Source of the DNA: Hanstruepera neustonica
Lineage (GTDB): Bacteria; Bacteroidota; Bacteroidia; Flavobacteriales; Flavobacteriaceae
Assembly: GCF_002895005.1 (NCBI RefSeq)
Contig: NZ_POWF01000003.1
Span: 124,001 to 188,000, forward strand
Direction of reading: 5' to 3'
Length of the DNA stretch: 64,000 bases
Positions 53,174 through 62,892 of this stretch are shown piece after piece. The notes under the pieces were generated by a model. That model was not told where the DNA came from, ran no database searches, and saw only the letters and a list, made by a program, of their open reading frames with translations. Each line of letters starts with the position of its first letter. The stretch's first letter is position 1. The position numbers and the translations under genes are program-made.

Positions 53174-53713
53174 TTATTTTTCATTTAAATGAATCATAGC
53201 AAAAACTGCGTAATTTATCATATCCTGATAATTGGCATCAATGCCTTCACTTACTAAAGTTTTGCCTTTATTGTTTTCAATTTGCTTCACACGCAATAAC
53301 TTTTGCAAGATCAAATCAGTCAGCGAACTCACGCGCATATCACGCCAAGCTTCACCATAATCATGGTTCTTGTCCATCATTAATTGTTTGGTAAGTGATA
53401 TTTTTTCATCGTAATACTTGATAGCTTCATCTGTAGATAAATCAGGTTGCTCGACGACGCCTAACTCCAACTGAACCAATGCCATGATACAATAGTTAAT
53501 AATACCAATGAATTCACTCACTTCATCTTCGTCAACTTTTCTCACATCATTTTGTTGTAAGCCTCTAATACGTTGTGCTTTAATAAAGATTTGATCGGTT
53601 AAAGATGGTAATCGTAAAATGCGCCATGCACTTCCGTAATCTGACATTTTCTTGATAAATAAATTTCTACAGGTTTCAATTACGGCATCGTATTGTTTTG
53701 AGGTTTCTTGCAT
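53174..53713 (-). CDS. DUF1599 protein with two tandem domains
   Basis: The 179 residues contain the same domain twice: KKMSDYGSAWRILRLPSLTD (about 20-40) with FIKAQRIRGLQ and DKNHDYGEAWRDMRVSSLTD (about 113-133) with LQKLLRVKQIE. Each copy has the SDYGSAW/HDYGEAW pattern followed by LTD and a basic helix, and ends in a helix with INYCIMALVQLE or INYAVFAMIHLN. The domain is of unknown function and may bind nucleotides by analogy with MazG-like helices. It precedes the BT_3928 gene. Confidence 0.88.
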   Translation of the reverse strand: MQETSKQYDAVIETCRNLFIKKMSDYGSAWRILRLPSLTDQIFIKAQRIRGLQQNDVRKVDEDEVSEFIGIINYCIMALVQLELGVVEQPDLSTDEAIKYYDEKISLTKQLMMDKNHDYGEAWRDMRVSSLTDLILQKLLRVKQIENNKGKTLVSEGIDANYQDMINYAVFAMIHLNEK

Positions 53714-53819
53714 GAATTACGTTGAATTTTGTGTAAATTTCGCATAAATAAATTTAAAGTTCAAAGTTTCAGGTTTAAAGTTTTCAATAGATAAACAAAC
53801 AACCATAAATAAGGTATTA

Positions 53820-54644
53820 ATGACCATAAATTGCAAAGGCAAACTAATAGACCTATCAGCGCCCAAAGTCATGGGTATACTCAATATCACACCTGATTCA
53901 TTTTATGATGGTGGCAAATACAAAAATGATAGCGAATTTTTATCTCAAGTCTATGTGATGTTAAAAGAAGGTGCCACGTTTATTGACATTGGTGCATACA
54001 GTTCCAGACCCAATGCTGCTGAAGTGACGGAATCAGAAGAATTAAAAAGAGCGTTACCCATAGTTGAACTTTTGATTAAGGAATTTCCTGAAATCATCAT
54101 ATCCATAGACACATTCAGAAGTGCCGTTGCTAAAGAAGCCATAGAATCTGGCGCTGCCATAGTTAATGATATTTCATCTGGAATATTGGATGATAAAATG
54201 ATTCCGACAGTTGCACAACTACAAGTGCCTTATATCATGATGCACATGCGCGGAAACCCTCAAACCATGATGCAGCAAACCCAATACAATAATTTAATAG
54301 AGGATATCACTTTTTACTTTTCAGAAAGACTGTCTGAAACGAGAAAAGCTGGAATTGTTGATACTATCATTGATCCAGGTTTTGGTTTTGCGAAAACAAT
54401 GGAGCAAAATTATGAACTACTCAATCATCTCGAACTCTTCACCCATCTTGATAGGCCCATTCTGGTTGGCCTTTCCAGAAAATCTATGATTTATAAGCTT
54501 TTAGAATCATCTGCCGATCAAGCGCTAAATGGCACGAGCATTCTAAATACGATTGCTTTACAAAAACAGGCTAATATCCTTCGTGTTCATGATGTTAAGG
54601 AAGCTTTTGAATGTATCACTTTACTTCATCAATTAAGTCGTTAA
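53820..54644 (+). CDS. folP: Dihydropteroate synthase
   Basis: FolP condenses p-aminobenzoate with a pterin pyrophosphate in folate synthesis, and is the sulfonamide target. The 274 residues carry VMGILNITPDSFYDGGKYKN at the N-terminus, FIDIGAYSSRPNAAEVTESE, ISIDTFRSAVAKEAIESGAA, IVNDISSGILDD, IMMHMRGNPQTMMQQTQYNN and IIDPGFGFAKTMEQNYELLN. All main motifs are present. The following gene starts 4 bp later. Confidence 0.96.
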   Translation: MTINCKGKLIDLSAPKVMGILNITPDSFYDGGKYKNDSEFLSQVYVMLKEGATFIDIGAYSSRPNAAEVTESEELKRALPIVELLIKEFPEIIISIDTFRSAVAKEAIESGAAIVNDISSGILDDKMIPTVAQLQVPYIMMHMRGNPQTMMQQTQYNNLIEDITFYFSERLSETRKAGIVDTIIDPGFGFAKTMEQNYELLNHLELFTHLDRPILVGLSRKSMIYKLLESSADQALNGTSILNTIALQKQANILRVHDVKEAFECITLLHQLSR

Positions 54645-54648
54645 AACT

Positions 54649-55299
54649 ATGAAGCACCTATTCTATGGATTGTTATTGTTAACCATACTCTCATGTGGAT
54701 CAGACAAAATCGTACAGTTGCCAGAGATTGAGAATGCCACAATTACGGAAATCCATGATGTTTCACCCATTTATATGTTTTACGATAAGGAAACAGACAG
54801 CATTGAGTTTAACAGAAAAAATATGATAGGAACAACCAACTGGTTGGTAAATATAGACAAACGTTTAACTTTAAAACAAATTCTCCCCCATTTGCAGTAT
54901 TTGCAAGAAAAACGTCATGGCGATGGTATGCATAAAAATGAAAATGCAAAAAACTATTTTACTTGCCACGATTTGAGTATTAACAATCTAGGTTTTATTG
55001 AGTTTACTGATGTTTATTATATCATGGATGAAAGCGCCGAAGATTTTATTGAAAAATCTGGTAAAGATTATGTCCTAATTGATATTGCCAGAAATGTAAA
55101 TTCAAATGTTGTAAATGATTTAATCAAAGATTTATTTAATTTAAAAAACACCAATCTAGAATTAAATTCTAAAAAAGTTAATGTCCTGTTGAAGTTTGAT
55201 AATGGTATTACTTTTCAACAGTATATACTAGTAAAATCAAAATTAGAAGAATTAGACAACTCTAAAATTCTTATTGAAAACAACGAATTCATTTATTAA
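54649..55299 (+). CDS. Lipoprotein of unknown function
   Basis: MKHLFYGLLLLTILSCGSDK is a lipoprotein signal with cysteine at residue 16. The remaining 200 residues hold mixed strands and helices (IVQLPEIENATITEIHDVSP, LVNIDKRLTLKQILPHLQYL, LTCH-like segment FTCHDLSINNLGFIEF, NLKNTNLELNSKKVNVLLKF). The repeated pattern of short strands may be a biopolymer-transport-like (ExbD-type) fold, but I am unsure. It lies between folP and cdaA, 4 bp after folP, suggesting an operon folP-lipoprotein-cdaA-DUF3667. Confidence 0.7.
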   Translation: MKHLFYGLLLLTILSCGSDKIVQLPEIENATITEIHDVSPIYMFYDKETDSIEFNRKNMIGTTNWLVNIDKRLTLKQILPHLQYLQEKRHGDGMHKNENAKNYFTCHDLSINNLGFIEFTDVYYIMDESAEDFIEKSGKDYVLIDIARNVNSNVVNDLIKDLFNLKNTNLELNSKKVNVLLKFDNGITFQQYILVKSKLEELDNSKILIENNEFIY

Positions 55300-55334
55300 G
55301 CTTATTTTGTTAAATTTACCAAAACCGATAGCCT

Positions 55335-56120
55335 TTGGAAATTTTTGATGACCTTTTAAAATTTACCGTTGTAGATATCATTGATGTCATTTTGGTGGCA
55401 CTTCTTCTATACTATGTTTACAAGTTGGTAAAAGGCACGGTAGCAATCAACATATTTATTGGAATAGTTATTATCTATTTTATCTATCTCATTACGGAAA
55501 CTCTCCAAATGAAAATGTTAAGTAAAATTTTGGGAGGTTTTATGAGTGTTGGCCTGATTGCGTTAATTGTGGTCTTTCAGCAAGAAATCAGAAAGTTTTT
55601 ATTGATGGTTGGTTCTACTAATTTTAGCAAACGCGGAAAGCTCTTCAAGCAATTGAAGTTTTTAAAAACAGAGGCAGAAACCGAAACCGACATTGCTGCC
55701 ATTGTAAACGCCTGTACCAAAATGGGAACCTCTAAAACTGGGGCATTGATTGTATTTGAACACAATAATAACCTTGATTTTTTGACAACAACCGGTGACG
55801 AAATGAATATAAAAGTCACGCAGCCTATCATCGAAAGTATTTTTTTTAAGAATAGTCCCTTACATGATGGAGCCATTATTATTGAAAATAATATTGTCAA
55901 GGCAACCCGTGTTATTTTACCAGTAAATAATGAAAAAACACTTCCGCAACGGTTTGGATTACGGCATCGTGCAGCGGTTGGTATTACTGAAAAAACAGAT
56001 GCTTTGGCTTTAGTGGTCAGTGAAGAAACAGGACAGATTTCCTATTTTAAGGATGGAGAATTTATCATGTTTAAGGATACTGCTGATCTCATTAATATGA
56101 TTCAAAAAGACTTGACCTAG
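55335..56120 (+). CDS. cdaA: Diadenylate cyclase CdaA (DacA), TTG start
   Basis: The enzyme joins two ATP to form c-di-AMP. The frame needs a TTG start at 55335 (MEIFDDLLKFTVVDIIDVIL); an ATG at 55347 is out of frame. Three membrane helices (about 15-30, 38-54 and 65-85) are followed by a catalytic DAC domain with SPLHDGAIIIENN (DGA, about 177-179) and PQRFGLRHRAAVGITEKTDA (RHR). The 261 residues fit the CdaA type. It is followed at once by the DUF3667 gene (1 bp). Confidence 0.95.
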   Translation: MEIFDDLLKFTVVDIIDVILVALLLYYVYKLVKGTVAINIFIGIVIIYFIYLITETLQMKMLSKILGGFMSVGLIALIVVFQQEIRKFLLMVGSTNFSKRGKLFKQLKFLKTEAETETDIAAIVNACTKMGTSKTGALIVFEHNNNLDFLTTTGDEMNIKVTQPIIESIFFKNSPLHDGAIIIENNIVKATRVILPVNNEKTLPQRFGLRHRAAVGITEKTDALALVVSEETGQISYFKDGEFIMFKDTADLINMIQKDLT

Positions 56121-56121
56121 T

Positions 56122-56916
56122 ATGCAATGCAAGAATTGTCAAACTGAAATTCAAGAATCAGATGATTTTTGTAGTGCCTGTGGAGGCCGAATAATCCGTA
56201 ATAGATTAACCTTAAGAAATCTGTTTGAACACTTCAGCGAGCAGTTTTTGAATTACGATAATAAATTTATTCAAACATTTATTGGGCTTTTTACCAAACC
56301 AGACGATGTAATTGGTGGCTATATTTCTGGAGTAAGAAAACGCTACGTCAATGTTATCAGTTATTTTGCCATTTCGGTAACATTGGCCGGACTACAGGTG
56401 TTTATTTTTAAAAAGTTTTATCCGGAACTGTTCAACTTTGGATCGTATGGTACTCCAGGTGGAGAAGAAATGATGCAATACATCTTAGATTTAACTCAGG
56501 AATATCAGGCCATTGCTATGATGGTCAACATACCTATATATGCCATTCTATGTAAACTAACATTCTTCAGAAATAAAACCTATAATTATACCGAGCTGCT
56601 AACGATTTTTATGTATATCTATTCACAGACAACCATTGTTAGTGTGATTATTTCTATTACAGGTGCCATTTTGGGTTTAACCTTTGGCTCCATTTCTATG
56701 CTCTTATTGCCTTTTATGTTTATCTACACTGCTTACTGTTTAAAAAAACTTTACAAGCTGTCTATGAAAGGAATTTTAATCAAAACACTCATATTTTTGA
56801 TTATTGTTTCAATACTTTACGTTTTAAGCATTATAGCGGCCGTAGCCATATTATATCTTACAGGAAACATGGATATTTTAAAGCGAATGGCAGAGTCTCA
56901 AAATATGGTAAATTAA
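56122..56916 (+). CDS. DUF3667 zinc-ribbon membrane protein
   Basis: The 264 residues begin with a zinc ribbon MQCKNCQTEIQESDDFCSAC (CxxC...CxxC), then RNRLTLRNLFEHFSEQFLNY, the DUF3667 block FIGLFTKPDDVIGGYISGVR and KRYVNVISYFAISVTLAGLQ. Five membrane helices follow. Zinc-ribbon plus membrane domain is the usual make-up of DUF3667. The function is unknown. The start is 1 bp after cdaA, so it is co-expressed with it. The end overlaps the convergent ABC gene by 4 bp. Confidence 0.9.
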   Translation: MQCKNCQTEIQESDDFCSACGGRIIRNRLTLRNLFEHFSEQFLNYDNKFIQTFIGLFTKPDDVIGGYISGVRKRYVNVISYFAISVTLAGLQVFIFKKFYPELFNFGSYGTPGGEEMMQYILDLTQEYQAIAMMVNIPIYAILCKLTFFRNKTYNYTELLTIFMYIYSQTTIVSVIISITGAILGLTFGSISMLLLPFMFIYTAYCLKKLYKLSMKGILIKTLIFLIIVSILYVLSIIAAVAILYLTGNMDILKRMAESQNMVN

Positions 56917-58682
56917 GCAACCTCTTCTTTTAGAAACTGAACTTCGTATAAATTTTTGTAATACCCCTCCTGTTTTTTGAGTAGCTCATCATGGGAGCCT
57001 TCTTCAACAATTTGTCCCGCATCCATGACGACAATTTTATCCGCTTTTTTGATGGTTGCCAATCGATGAGCAATAATGATGGATGTTCTATCTTTGGTTA
57101 TTTTATCAGTAGCATTTTGAATAAGTTGTTCAGAATGGGAATCAACCGATGACGTTGCTTCATCCAATACCAATATACTTGGATTGGTTACATAAGCTCT
57201 TAAAAATGAAATCAACTGTCTTTGACCAGAAGATAGCATCACACCGCGTTCTTTAACATTATAATGATAGCCGTTTGGCAAACTCATGATGAAGTCATGG
57301 ATGCCAATGGCTTTCGCAGCCTGAATAACTTCAGATTCGCTGATTGATTTATCATTAAGCGTAATATTGTTTAAAATGGTATCGGCAAATAAAAACACAT
57401 CCTGCAATACAACCGCTATCTGACTGCGTAATGATTTTAAAGTCATGTCCTTGATATTGGTATTATCAATCAAAATAGATCCACTTTGAATATCATAAAA
57501 TCGATTCAACAAATTGATTATCGTCGATTTACCAGCTCCCGTTGCTCCAACAATGGCTATCGTTTTACCTGGTTCTATTTCCAAATTGATTCCCTTAAGA
57601 ACCTCCTCATCTGGAACATAGCTAAAATGAACATCCTGAAAGGCAATATGACCCTTAAAATGTGATGCTACCATCGTTCCTGTATCATCAATTTGAGAAG
57701 TAGTTTCCAATACTTTAAATACCCTATTGGCAGCCACCATACCCATCTGGAGTGTATTAAACTTATCTGCTATTTGTCTCAATGGTCGAAACAACATCGG
57801 AATCATCATGATAAAAGCAGTCAAATCACCTAATGAGGCCGTTTGACCGATAACGGTATTCAACCCACCATACCAAGCAACAAGACCTATAGTTATTGAC
57901 GATGATAATTCTGCTATAGGAAAGAAAATAGAGTTGTACCACACTGTTTTGAGCCAGCCTTGTTTATGACGCTCATTAATTTCTTTAAACTTTCTGTATT
58001 CCGTATTTTCTCTTGTAAAAAGCTGAAGGATTTTCATTCCAGTCACACGCTCTTGTACAAACGAGTTCAAATTGGAAACTTCGGTTCTTACTTCCTCAAA
58101 AGCCTTTTTCATATACTTTTGAAACAATCTTGTGGCATATAAAACAAGCGGCAACATGAGAAAAACGATTATACTCAATTCCCAATTCATCCACACCATC
58201 ACACTTGATACTACCAACATAGTCAACAAATCTCGGAATATCATAAACAGACCCTCTCCAAAAATATCAGCAATACGCTCCATATCGGTTACTGCTCTTG
58301 TTATCAATACACCTACCGATGAATTATTAAAATATTTCATTTTAAAACTGAGCATGTGGTCAAAGAGTTTTATACGAATATCCTTAACAACTGTTTGCCC
58401 CAACCATCCGGCATAATAAATAAAAAGTAACTGAAAGATTACTTCAGCGAATAACATAGCACCCATTAGTAAAATATAGGGTAAGAAGCCATCTAGTTCT
58501 TTTTTAGCTATATTATTATCTATAGCTTGTTGTAAAATATAAGGCCTTGCGGCCCCCAAAAGAGCTAGCAAAATAACGGCTACTAAAACCCACACAAAAA
58601 CCAATTTATACGGTTTGACGAACTGTATTAACTTTTTAAACAGTTTAGTGTCCAATAATTGATTTTGTTTTTTATCTGTCAT
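56913..58682 (-). CDS. MsbA-like ABC exporter (transmembrane + ATPase)
   Basis: A full-length half-transporter with its start at 58682 (MTDKKQNQLLDTKLFKKLIQ) and about 589 residues. Six membrane helices (about 30-320) precede the nucleotide-binding domain (about 355-580): Walker A AIVGATGAGKSTIINLL, Q-loop IAVVLQDVFLFADTILNNI, signature MLSSGQRQLISFLRAYV, Walker B SILVLDEATSSVDSHSE and H-loop IIIAHRLATIKKAD. The signature reads LSSGQ rather than LSGGQ. It acts as a homodimer or heterodimer on lipids or drugs. The truA stop overlaps its start by 11 bp. Confidence 0.92.
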   Translation of the reverse strand: MTDKKQNQLLDTKLFKKLIQFVKPYKLVFVWVLVAVILLALLGAARPYILQQAIDNNIAKKELDGFLPYILLMGAMLFAEVIFQLLFIYYAGWLGQTVVKDIRIKLFDHMLSFKMKYFNNSSVGVLITRAVTDMERIADIFGEGLFMIFRDLLTMLVVSSVMVWMNWELSIIVFLMLPLVLYATRLFQKYMKKAFEEVRTEVSNLNSFVQERVTGMKILQLFTRENTEYRKFKEINERHKQGWLKTVWYNSIFFPIAELSSSITIGLVAWYGGLNTVIGQTASLGDLTAFIMMIPMLFRPLRQIADKFNTLQMGMVAANRVFKVLETTSQIDDTGTMVASHFKGHIAFQDVHFSYVPDEEVLKGINLEIEPGKTIAIVGATGAGKSTIINLLNRFYDIQSGSILIDNTNIKDMTLKSLRSQIAVVLQDVFLFADTILNNITLNDKSISESEVIQAAKAIGIHDFIMSLPNGYHYNVKERGVMLSSGQRQLISFLRAYVTNPSILVLDEATSSVDSHSEQLIQNATDKITKDRTSIIIAHRLATIKKADKIVVMDAGQIVEEGSHDELLKKQEGYYKNLYEVQFLKEEVA

Positions 58683-59421
58683 GCTTAATACTTTCTGGGT
58701 AATCAATATATATCAAATATAAGCCATGTGCTGGAACTGAATAACCTGCTTCACTTCTATCTCTAGATTGAATGATAGCTTGTAAATCATCAATAGTTAT
58801 TTTTCCAAGGCCGACATTAATTAAAGTTCCAACAATAGCACGAACCATATTCCTTAAAAACCGGTCAGCCTTAATGGTGAAATGCAACTCGTCATCAATT
58901 TGTTTCCATTCTGCTTGCATAATGTCACAATAATAAGTTTTGACGTCCGTATTTGTTTTAGAAAAGCATTGAAAATCTTGATGACCCAATAAAACTTTAG
59001 CAGCTTCATTCATTAAATGCAATCGCAGTGGTTTTTTCATTAAGTAGGCATAATCAAAATTAAAAGCATTTTTCTTTAAACCCAATCGGTACAAATAGGT
59101 TCTACTAGTAGCATCAAATCGTGCATGAGCCTCTGGTTTAACTTCAAAAATATCATGAACGGCAATATCTTGCGGTAAAAATGCATTTAGTTTATAGGTT
59201 AAGACTTCAGCATTCAAACTTAAATCTATATCAAAATGAACAAACATCTGTAACGCATGAACACCTGCGTCCGTCCTACCTGCTGCTACAATATCTATTT
59301 TTTCACCAAGTAACGTACTCAAAGCTTTTTCTACTACTTCTTGCACAGAAATAGCATTAGGCTGATTTTGCCAGCCATGATATGCTTTACCATGATATGA
59401 AAGTTCAATAAAATATCTCAA
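58672..59421 (-). CDS. truA: tRNA pseudouridine(38-40) synthase TruA, TTG start
   Basis: TruA converts uridines 38-40 of many tRNAs to pseudouridine. The frame is open further upstream, but the family begins at RYFIELSYHGKAYHGWQNQP, which here needs a TTG at 59421. The catalytic Asp is in AAGRTDAGVHALQMFVHFDI (AAGRTDAGVH). Other family blocks are HDIFEVKPEAHARFDATSRT, FQCFSKTNTDVKTYYCDIMQ, RFLRNMVRAIVGTLINVGLG and SEAGYSVPAHGLYLIYIDYP. The length from 59421 is 249 residues, typical. It precedes the MsbA-like exporter, overlapping it by 11 bp. Confidence 0.95.
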   Translation of the reverse strand: MRYFIELSYHGKAYHGWQNQPNAISVQEVVEKALSTLLGEKIDIVAAGRTDAGVHALQMFVHFDIDLSLNAEVLTYKLNAFLPQDIAVHDIFEVKPEAHARFDATSRTYLYRLGLKKNAFNFDYAYLMKKPLRLHLMNEAAKVLLGHQDFQCFSKTNTDVKTYYCDIMQAEWKQIDDELHFTIKADRFLRNMVRAIVGTLINVGLGKITIDDLQAIIQSRDRSEAGYSVPAHGLYLIYIDYPESIKHDR

Positions 59422-59495
59422 GAATGTAGTACTTTTGTTTTTGAAACTACAAAGATAATTAGAAATACCAGCTTTTAAATCACAATGTTTTCTTA

Positions 59496-59987
59496 ATGAA
59501 AAAAATCCTGCTACTTTCAGACACACATAGTTATATTGATGATAGCATATTGAAGTATGTCAAGCAAGCTGATGAAGTCTGGCATGCTGGCGATATTGGC
59601 GACTTAAAAGTAACCGATTCTATTAAAGCTCTCAAACCCTTACGTGCTGTTTATGGAAACATCGATGACAAAAAAGCGCGATTGGAATTTCCATTAAATA
59701 ATCGGTTTTTTTGTGAGGAAGTTGATGTTTGGATCACTCATATTGGCGGATATCCAAGCAGGTATAACCCTAGAATTAGAGAACAAATTAAAGAGAATCC
59801 GCCACAATTGTTCATAACAGGTCATTCACACATTTTAAAGGTCATGCCCGATAAAAAACTAAATTTACTGCATATGAATCCTGGAGCAATTGGCAAACAC
59901 GGTTTTCATAAAGCCAGAACCATGCTGCGCTTTACCATTGACGGTAGAAAAATTGAAAACCTTGAAGTTATTGAATTCAAGAGATAA
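59496..59987 (+). CDS. YfcE-like metallophosphodiesterase
   Basis: The 163-residue calcineurin-like phosphoesterase has DTHSYIDDSILKYVKQADEV (DxH), HAGDIGDLKVTDSIKALKPL (GDxxD-type), AVYGNIDDKKARLEF (GNxD), VWITHIGGYP and FITGHSHILKVMPDKKLNLL (GHSH). These supply the dimetal-site residues of the YfcE/MJ0936 group. It hydrolyses phosphodiesters; the physiological substrate is unclear. Its start lies 74 bp before the start of truA on the opposite strand, so the two share an upstream region. Confidence 0.93.
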   Translation: MKKILLLSDTHSYIDDSILKYVKQADEVWHAGDIGDLKVTDSIKALKPLRAVYGNIDDKKARLEFPLNNRFFCEEVDVWITHIGGYPSRYNPRIREQIKENPPQLFITGHSHILKVMPDKKLNLLHMNPGAIGKHGFHKARTMLRFTIDGRKIENLEVIEFKR

Positions 59988-60014
59988 AAAAAGCCCAAGA
60001 TCTTCACCTTGGGC
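59988..60014 (-). terminator. Terminator of the DUF4293 gene
   Basis: On the minus strand AGCCCAAG / CTTGGGCT with an 8-nt loop is followed by TTTTTTTATC. It also follows the phosphodiesterase stop on the plus strand by 5 bp. Confidence 0.9.
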
Positions 60015-60043
60015 TCACGCACTAATATACTAAGATGATAGGT

Positions 60044-60454
60044 TTATCGTAATCTATCTACAGATTTTACGAGATCTTCGTCCTTTTTAATGGCTTTATT
60101 GGCTAATGCCAAAAACACGATAGAAACAATAGGAAGAAAAATCCCAATACCTTTCTCAGAAACAACCGTTTCTCCAGATAAATTTAGAGATTGATACACA
60201 AAAAATCCTAGTAAAATAAAGTTTAATATGATATTCAGTCGTCCCAACATAAATTGTGACTTTCTGTTTTTAAATCTAAAAATGGTTATTAACGATAATA
60301 CTGCTGACAATAAGAATCCCGCAAAAACATAACTAACATCTTGCGCAAAGACTTTAACACCATCCTGATTCGTCCATAATTCAAAAACAAAAATCAGTCC
60401 AGCTGAAACAACTGTAGCCAATAGTAAATAAAGCGTTTGAATTCTTTGAATCAT
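60044..60454 (-). CDS. DUF4293 membrane protein
   Basis: The 136 residues begin MIQRIQTLYLLLATVVSAGL, the family's QRIQTLYL start, and contain four membrane helices (about 5-25, 40-58, 72-90 and 102-118) joined by short loops (FRFKNRKSQFMLGRLNIILN between the second and third). DUF4293 is restricted to Bacteroidota and lies divergently next to rho in related genomes. It likely sits in the inner membrane; the function is unknown. It shares the 199-bp intergenic region with rho. Confidence 0.93.
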   Translation of the reverse strand: MIQRIQTLYLLLATVVSAGLIFVFELWTNQDGVKVFAQDVSYVFAGFLLSAVLSLITIFRFKNRKSQFMLGRLNIILNFILLGFFVYQSLNLSGETVVSEKGIGIFLPIVSIVFLALANKAIKKDEDLVKSVDRLR

Positions 60455-60529
60455 TAAATTTCGTTTTTAACGGGCACAAAAATAATGGTTTCTTTTTTAA
60501 AATTAACTTAAAAAATTAAAATAAAGTTG

Positions 60530-60574
60530 TATAATTGCAGTAATAATTTGCAACTCTCACAGTTGTAAGTTATT
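60530..60574 (+). promoter_or_regulatory. rho promoter-like box and 5' leader hairpin
   Basis: TATAATTG (60530-60537, seven of eight to TAnnTTTG) is followed by a 14-bp stem AATAATTTGCAACT / AGTTGTAAGTTATT (60542-60555 and 60561-60574) with loop CTCAC and two G-U pairs. Transcription from this box would start right at the hairpin, leaving a leader of about 110 nt before the ATG. Confidence 0.55.
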
Positions 60575-60653
60575 AATTCTTCAAAAACATAAGATCAATT
60601 TTTCTTCGGAATTATTCAACTTAAATTATTTAACAAAACATTTTATTGTATCA

Positions 60654-62264
<1,611 letters not shown>

Positions 62265-62290
62265 ATAAATTTCATTTATCATATAAATAT

Positions 62291-62318
62291 AAATGCCTTG
62301 AAAATTTTCAAGGCATTT
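62291..62318 (+). terminator. Terminator after rho
   Basis: AAATGCCTTGAAAA / TTTTCAAGGCATTT, a perfect palindrome followed by a T tract. Confidence 0.93.
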
Positions 62319-62348
62319 TTTTTAACCATTTAAATTAATTCCATAAAA

Positions 62349-62374
62349 AAAGCCCTTCGTCATAGAAGAGCTTT
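62349..62374 (-). terminator. Terminator of rpsT
   Basis: On the minus strand AAAGCTCTTC / GAAGGGCTTT with one U-G pair, then TTTTTTTATGG, about 23 bp beyond the rpsT stop. Confidence 0.88.
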
Positions 62375-62396
62375 AAACTTTATCTAATTTCACTTT

Positions 62397-62648
62397 TTAC
62401 AAAGACGCTACGTGCTTGGCTAAACCAGACTTCAGGTTAGCAGCTTTGTTATTGTGAATAATGTTCTTTTTTGCTAATTTATCAATCATAGAAGATACAG
62501 AAACCAATAATTCTTCAGCCTCTTTCTTATCACTCATGTCACGCAATTTTTTGATTGCATTACGAGTTGTTTTGTGCTTATATCTGTTTCTTAAGCGTTT
62601 CGCTTCGTTACTTCTAATTCTCTTTAACGCTGACTTATGATTTGCCAT
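62397..62648 (-). CDS. rpsT: 30S ribosomal protein S20
   Basis: S20 binds 16S rRNA early in 30S assembly. The 83-residue basic three-helix protein begins MANHKSALKRIRSNEAKRLR and continues with NRYKHKTTRNAIKKLRDMSD, ending NIIHNNKAANLKSGLAKHVA then SL. The KSALKR start and NAANLKSRL-like end are family marks. It is a single-gene unit with its own terminator, downstream of tRNA-Glu on the same strand. Confidence 0.97.
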   Translation of the reverse strand: MANHKSALKRIRSNEAKRLRNRYKHKTTRNAIKKLRDMSDKKEAEELLVSVSSMIDKLAKKNIIHNNKAANLKSGLAKHVASL

Positions 62649-62671
62649 TTGTTCTTTTATTATTAAAATTG

Positions 62672-62743
62672 TAGCCCGTAGGGGAATCGAACCCCTCTTA
62701 CCAGGATGAAAACCTGGCGTCCTAGCCGATAGACGAACGGGCC
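62672..62743 (-). tRNA. tRNA-Glu(TTC)
   Basis: On the minus strand GGCCCGT pairs with ACGGGCT (first pair G-U). The anticodon stem CCAGG / CCTGG has loop TTTTCAT, so the anticodon is TTC. The T arm is GAGGGG / CCCCT-type with loop TTCGATT. The discriminator is A and CCA is not encoded. It lies between proS and rpsT on the same strand. Confidence 0.95.
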
Positions 62744-62892
62744 ATTTGGTTTCAAGTGCGCAAATATAAATTTAAAAACTTACACTTGCAATACTTTTCA
62801 AATAACTCTCAATGTTTCCATTGCGGATGCAAAAATACAACTATTTTTAAATGTTGCAATAACTTAATAATCTTTTTTTGAAAAAAAACAAT

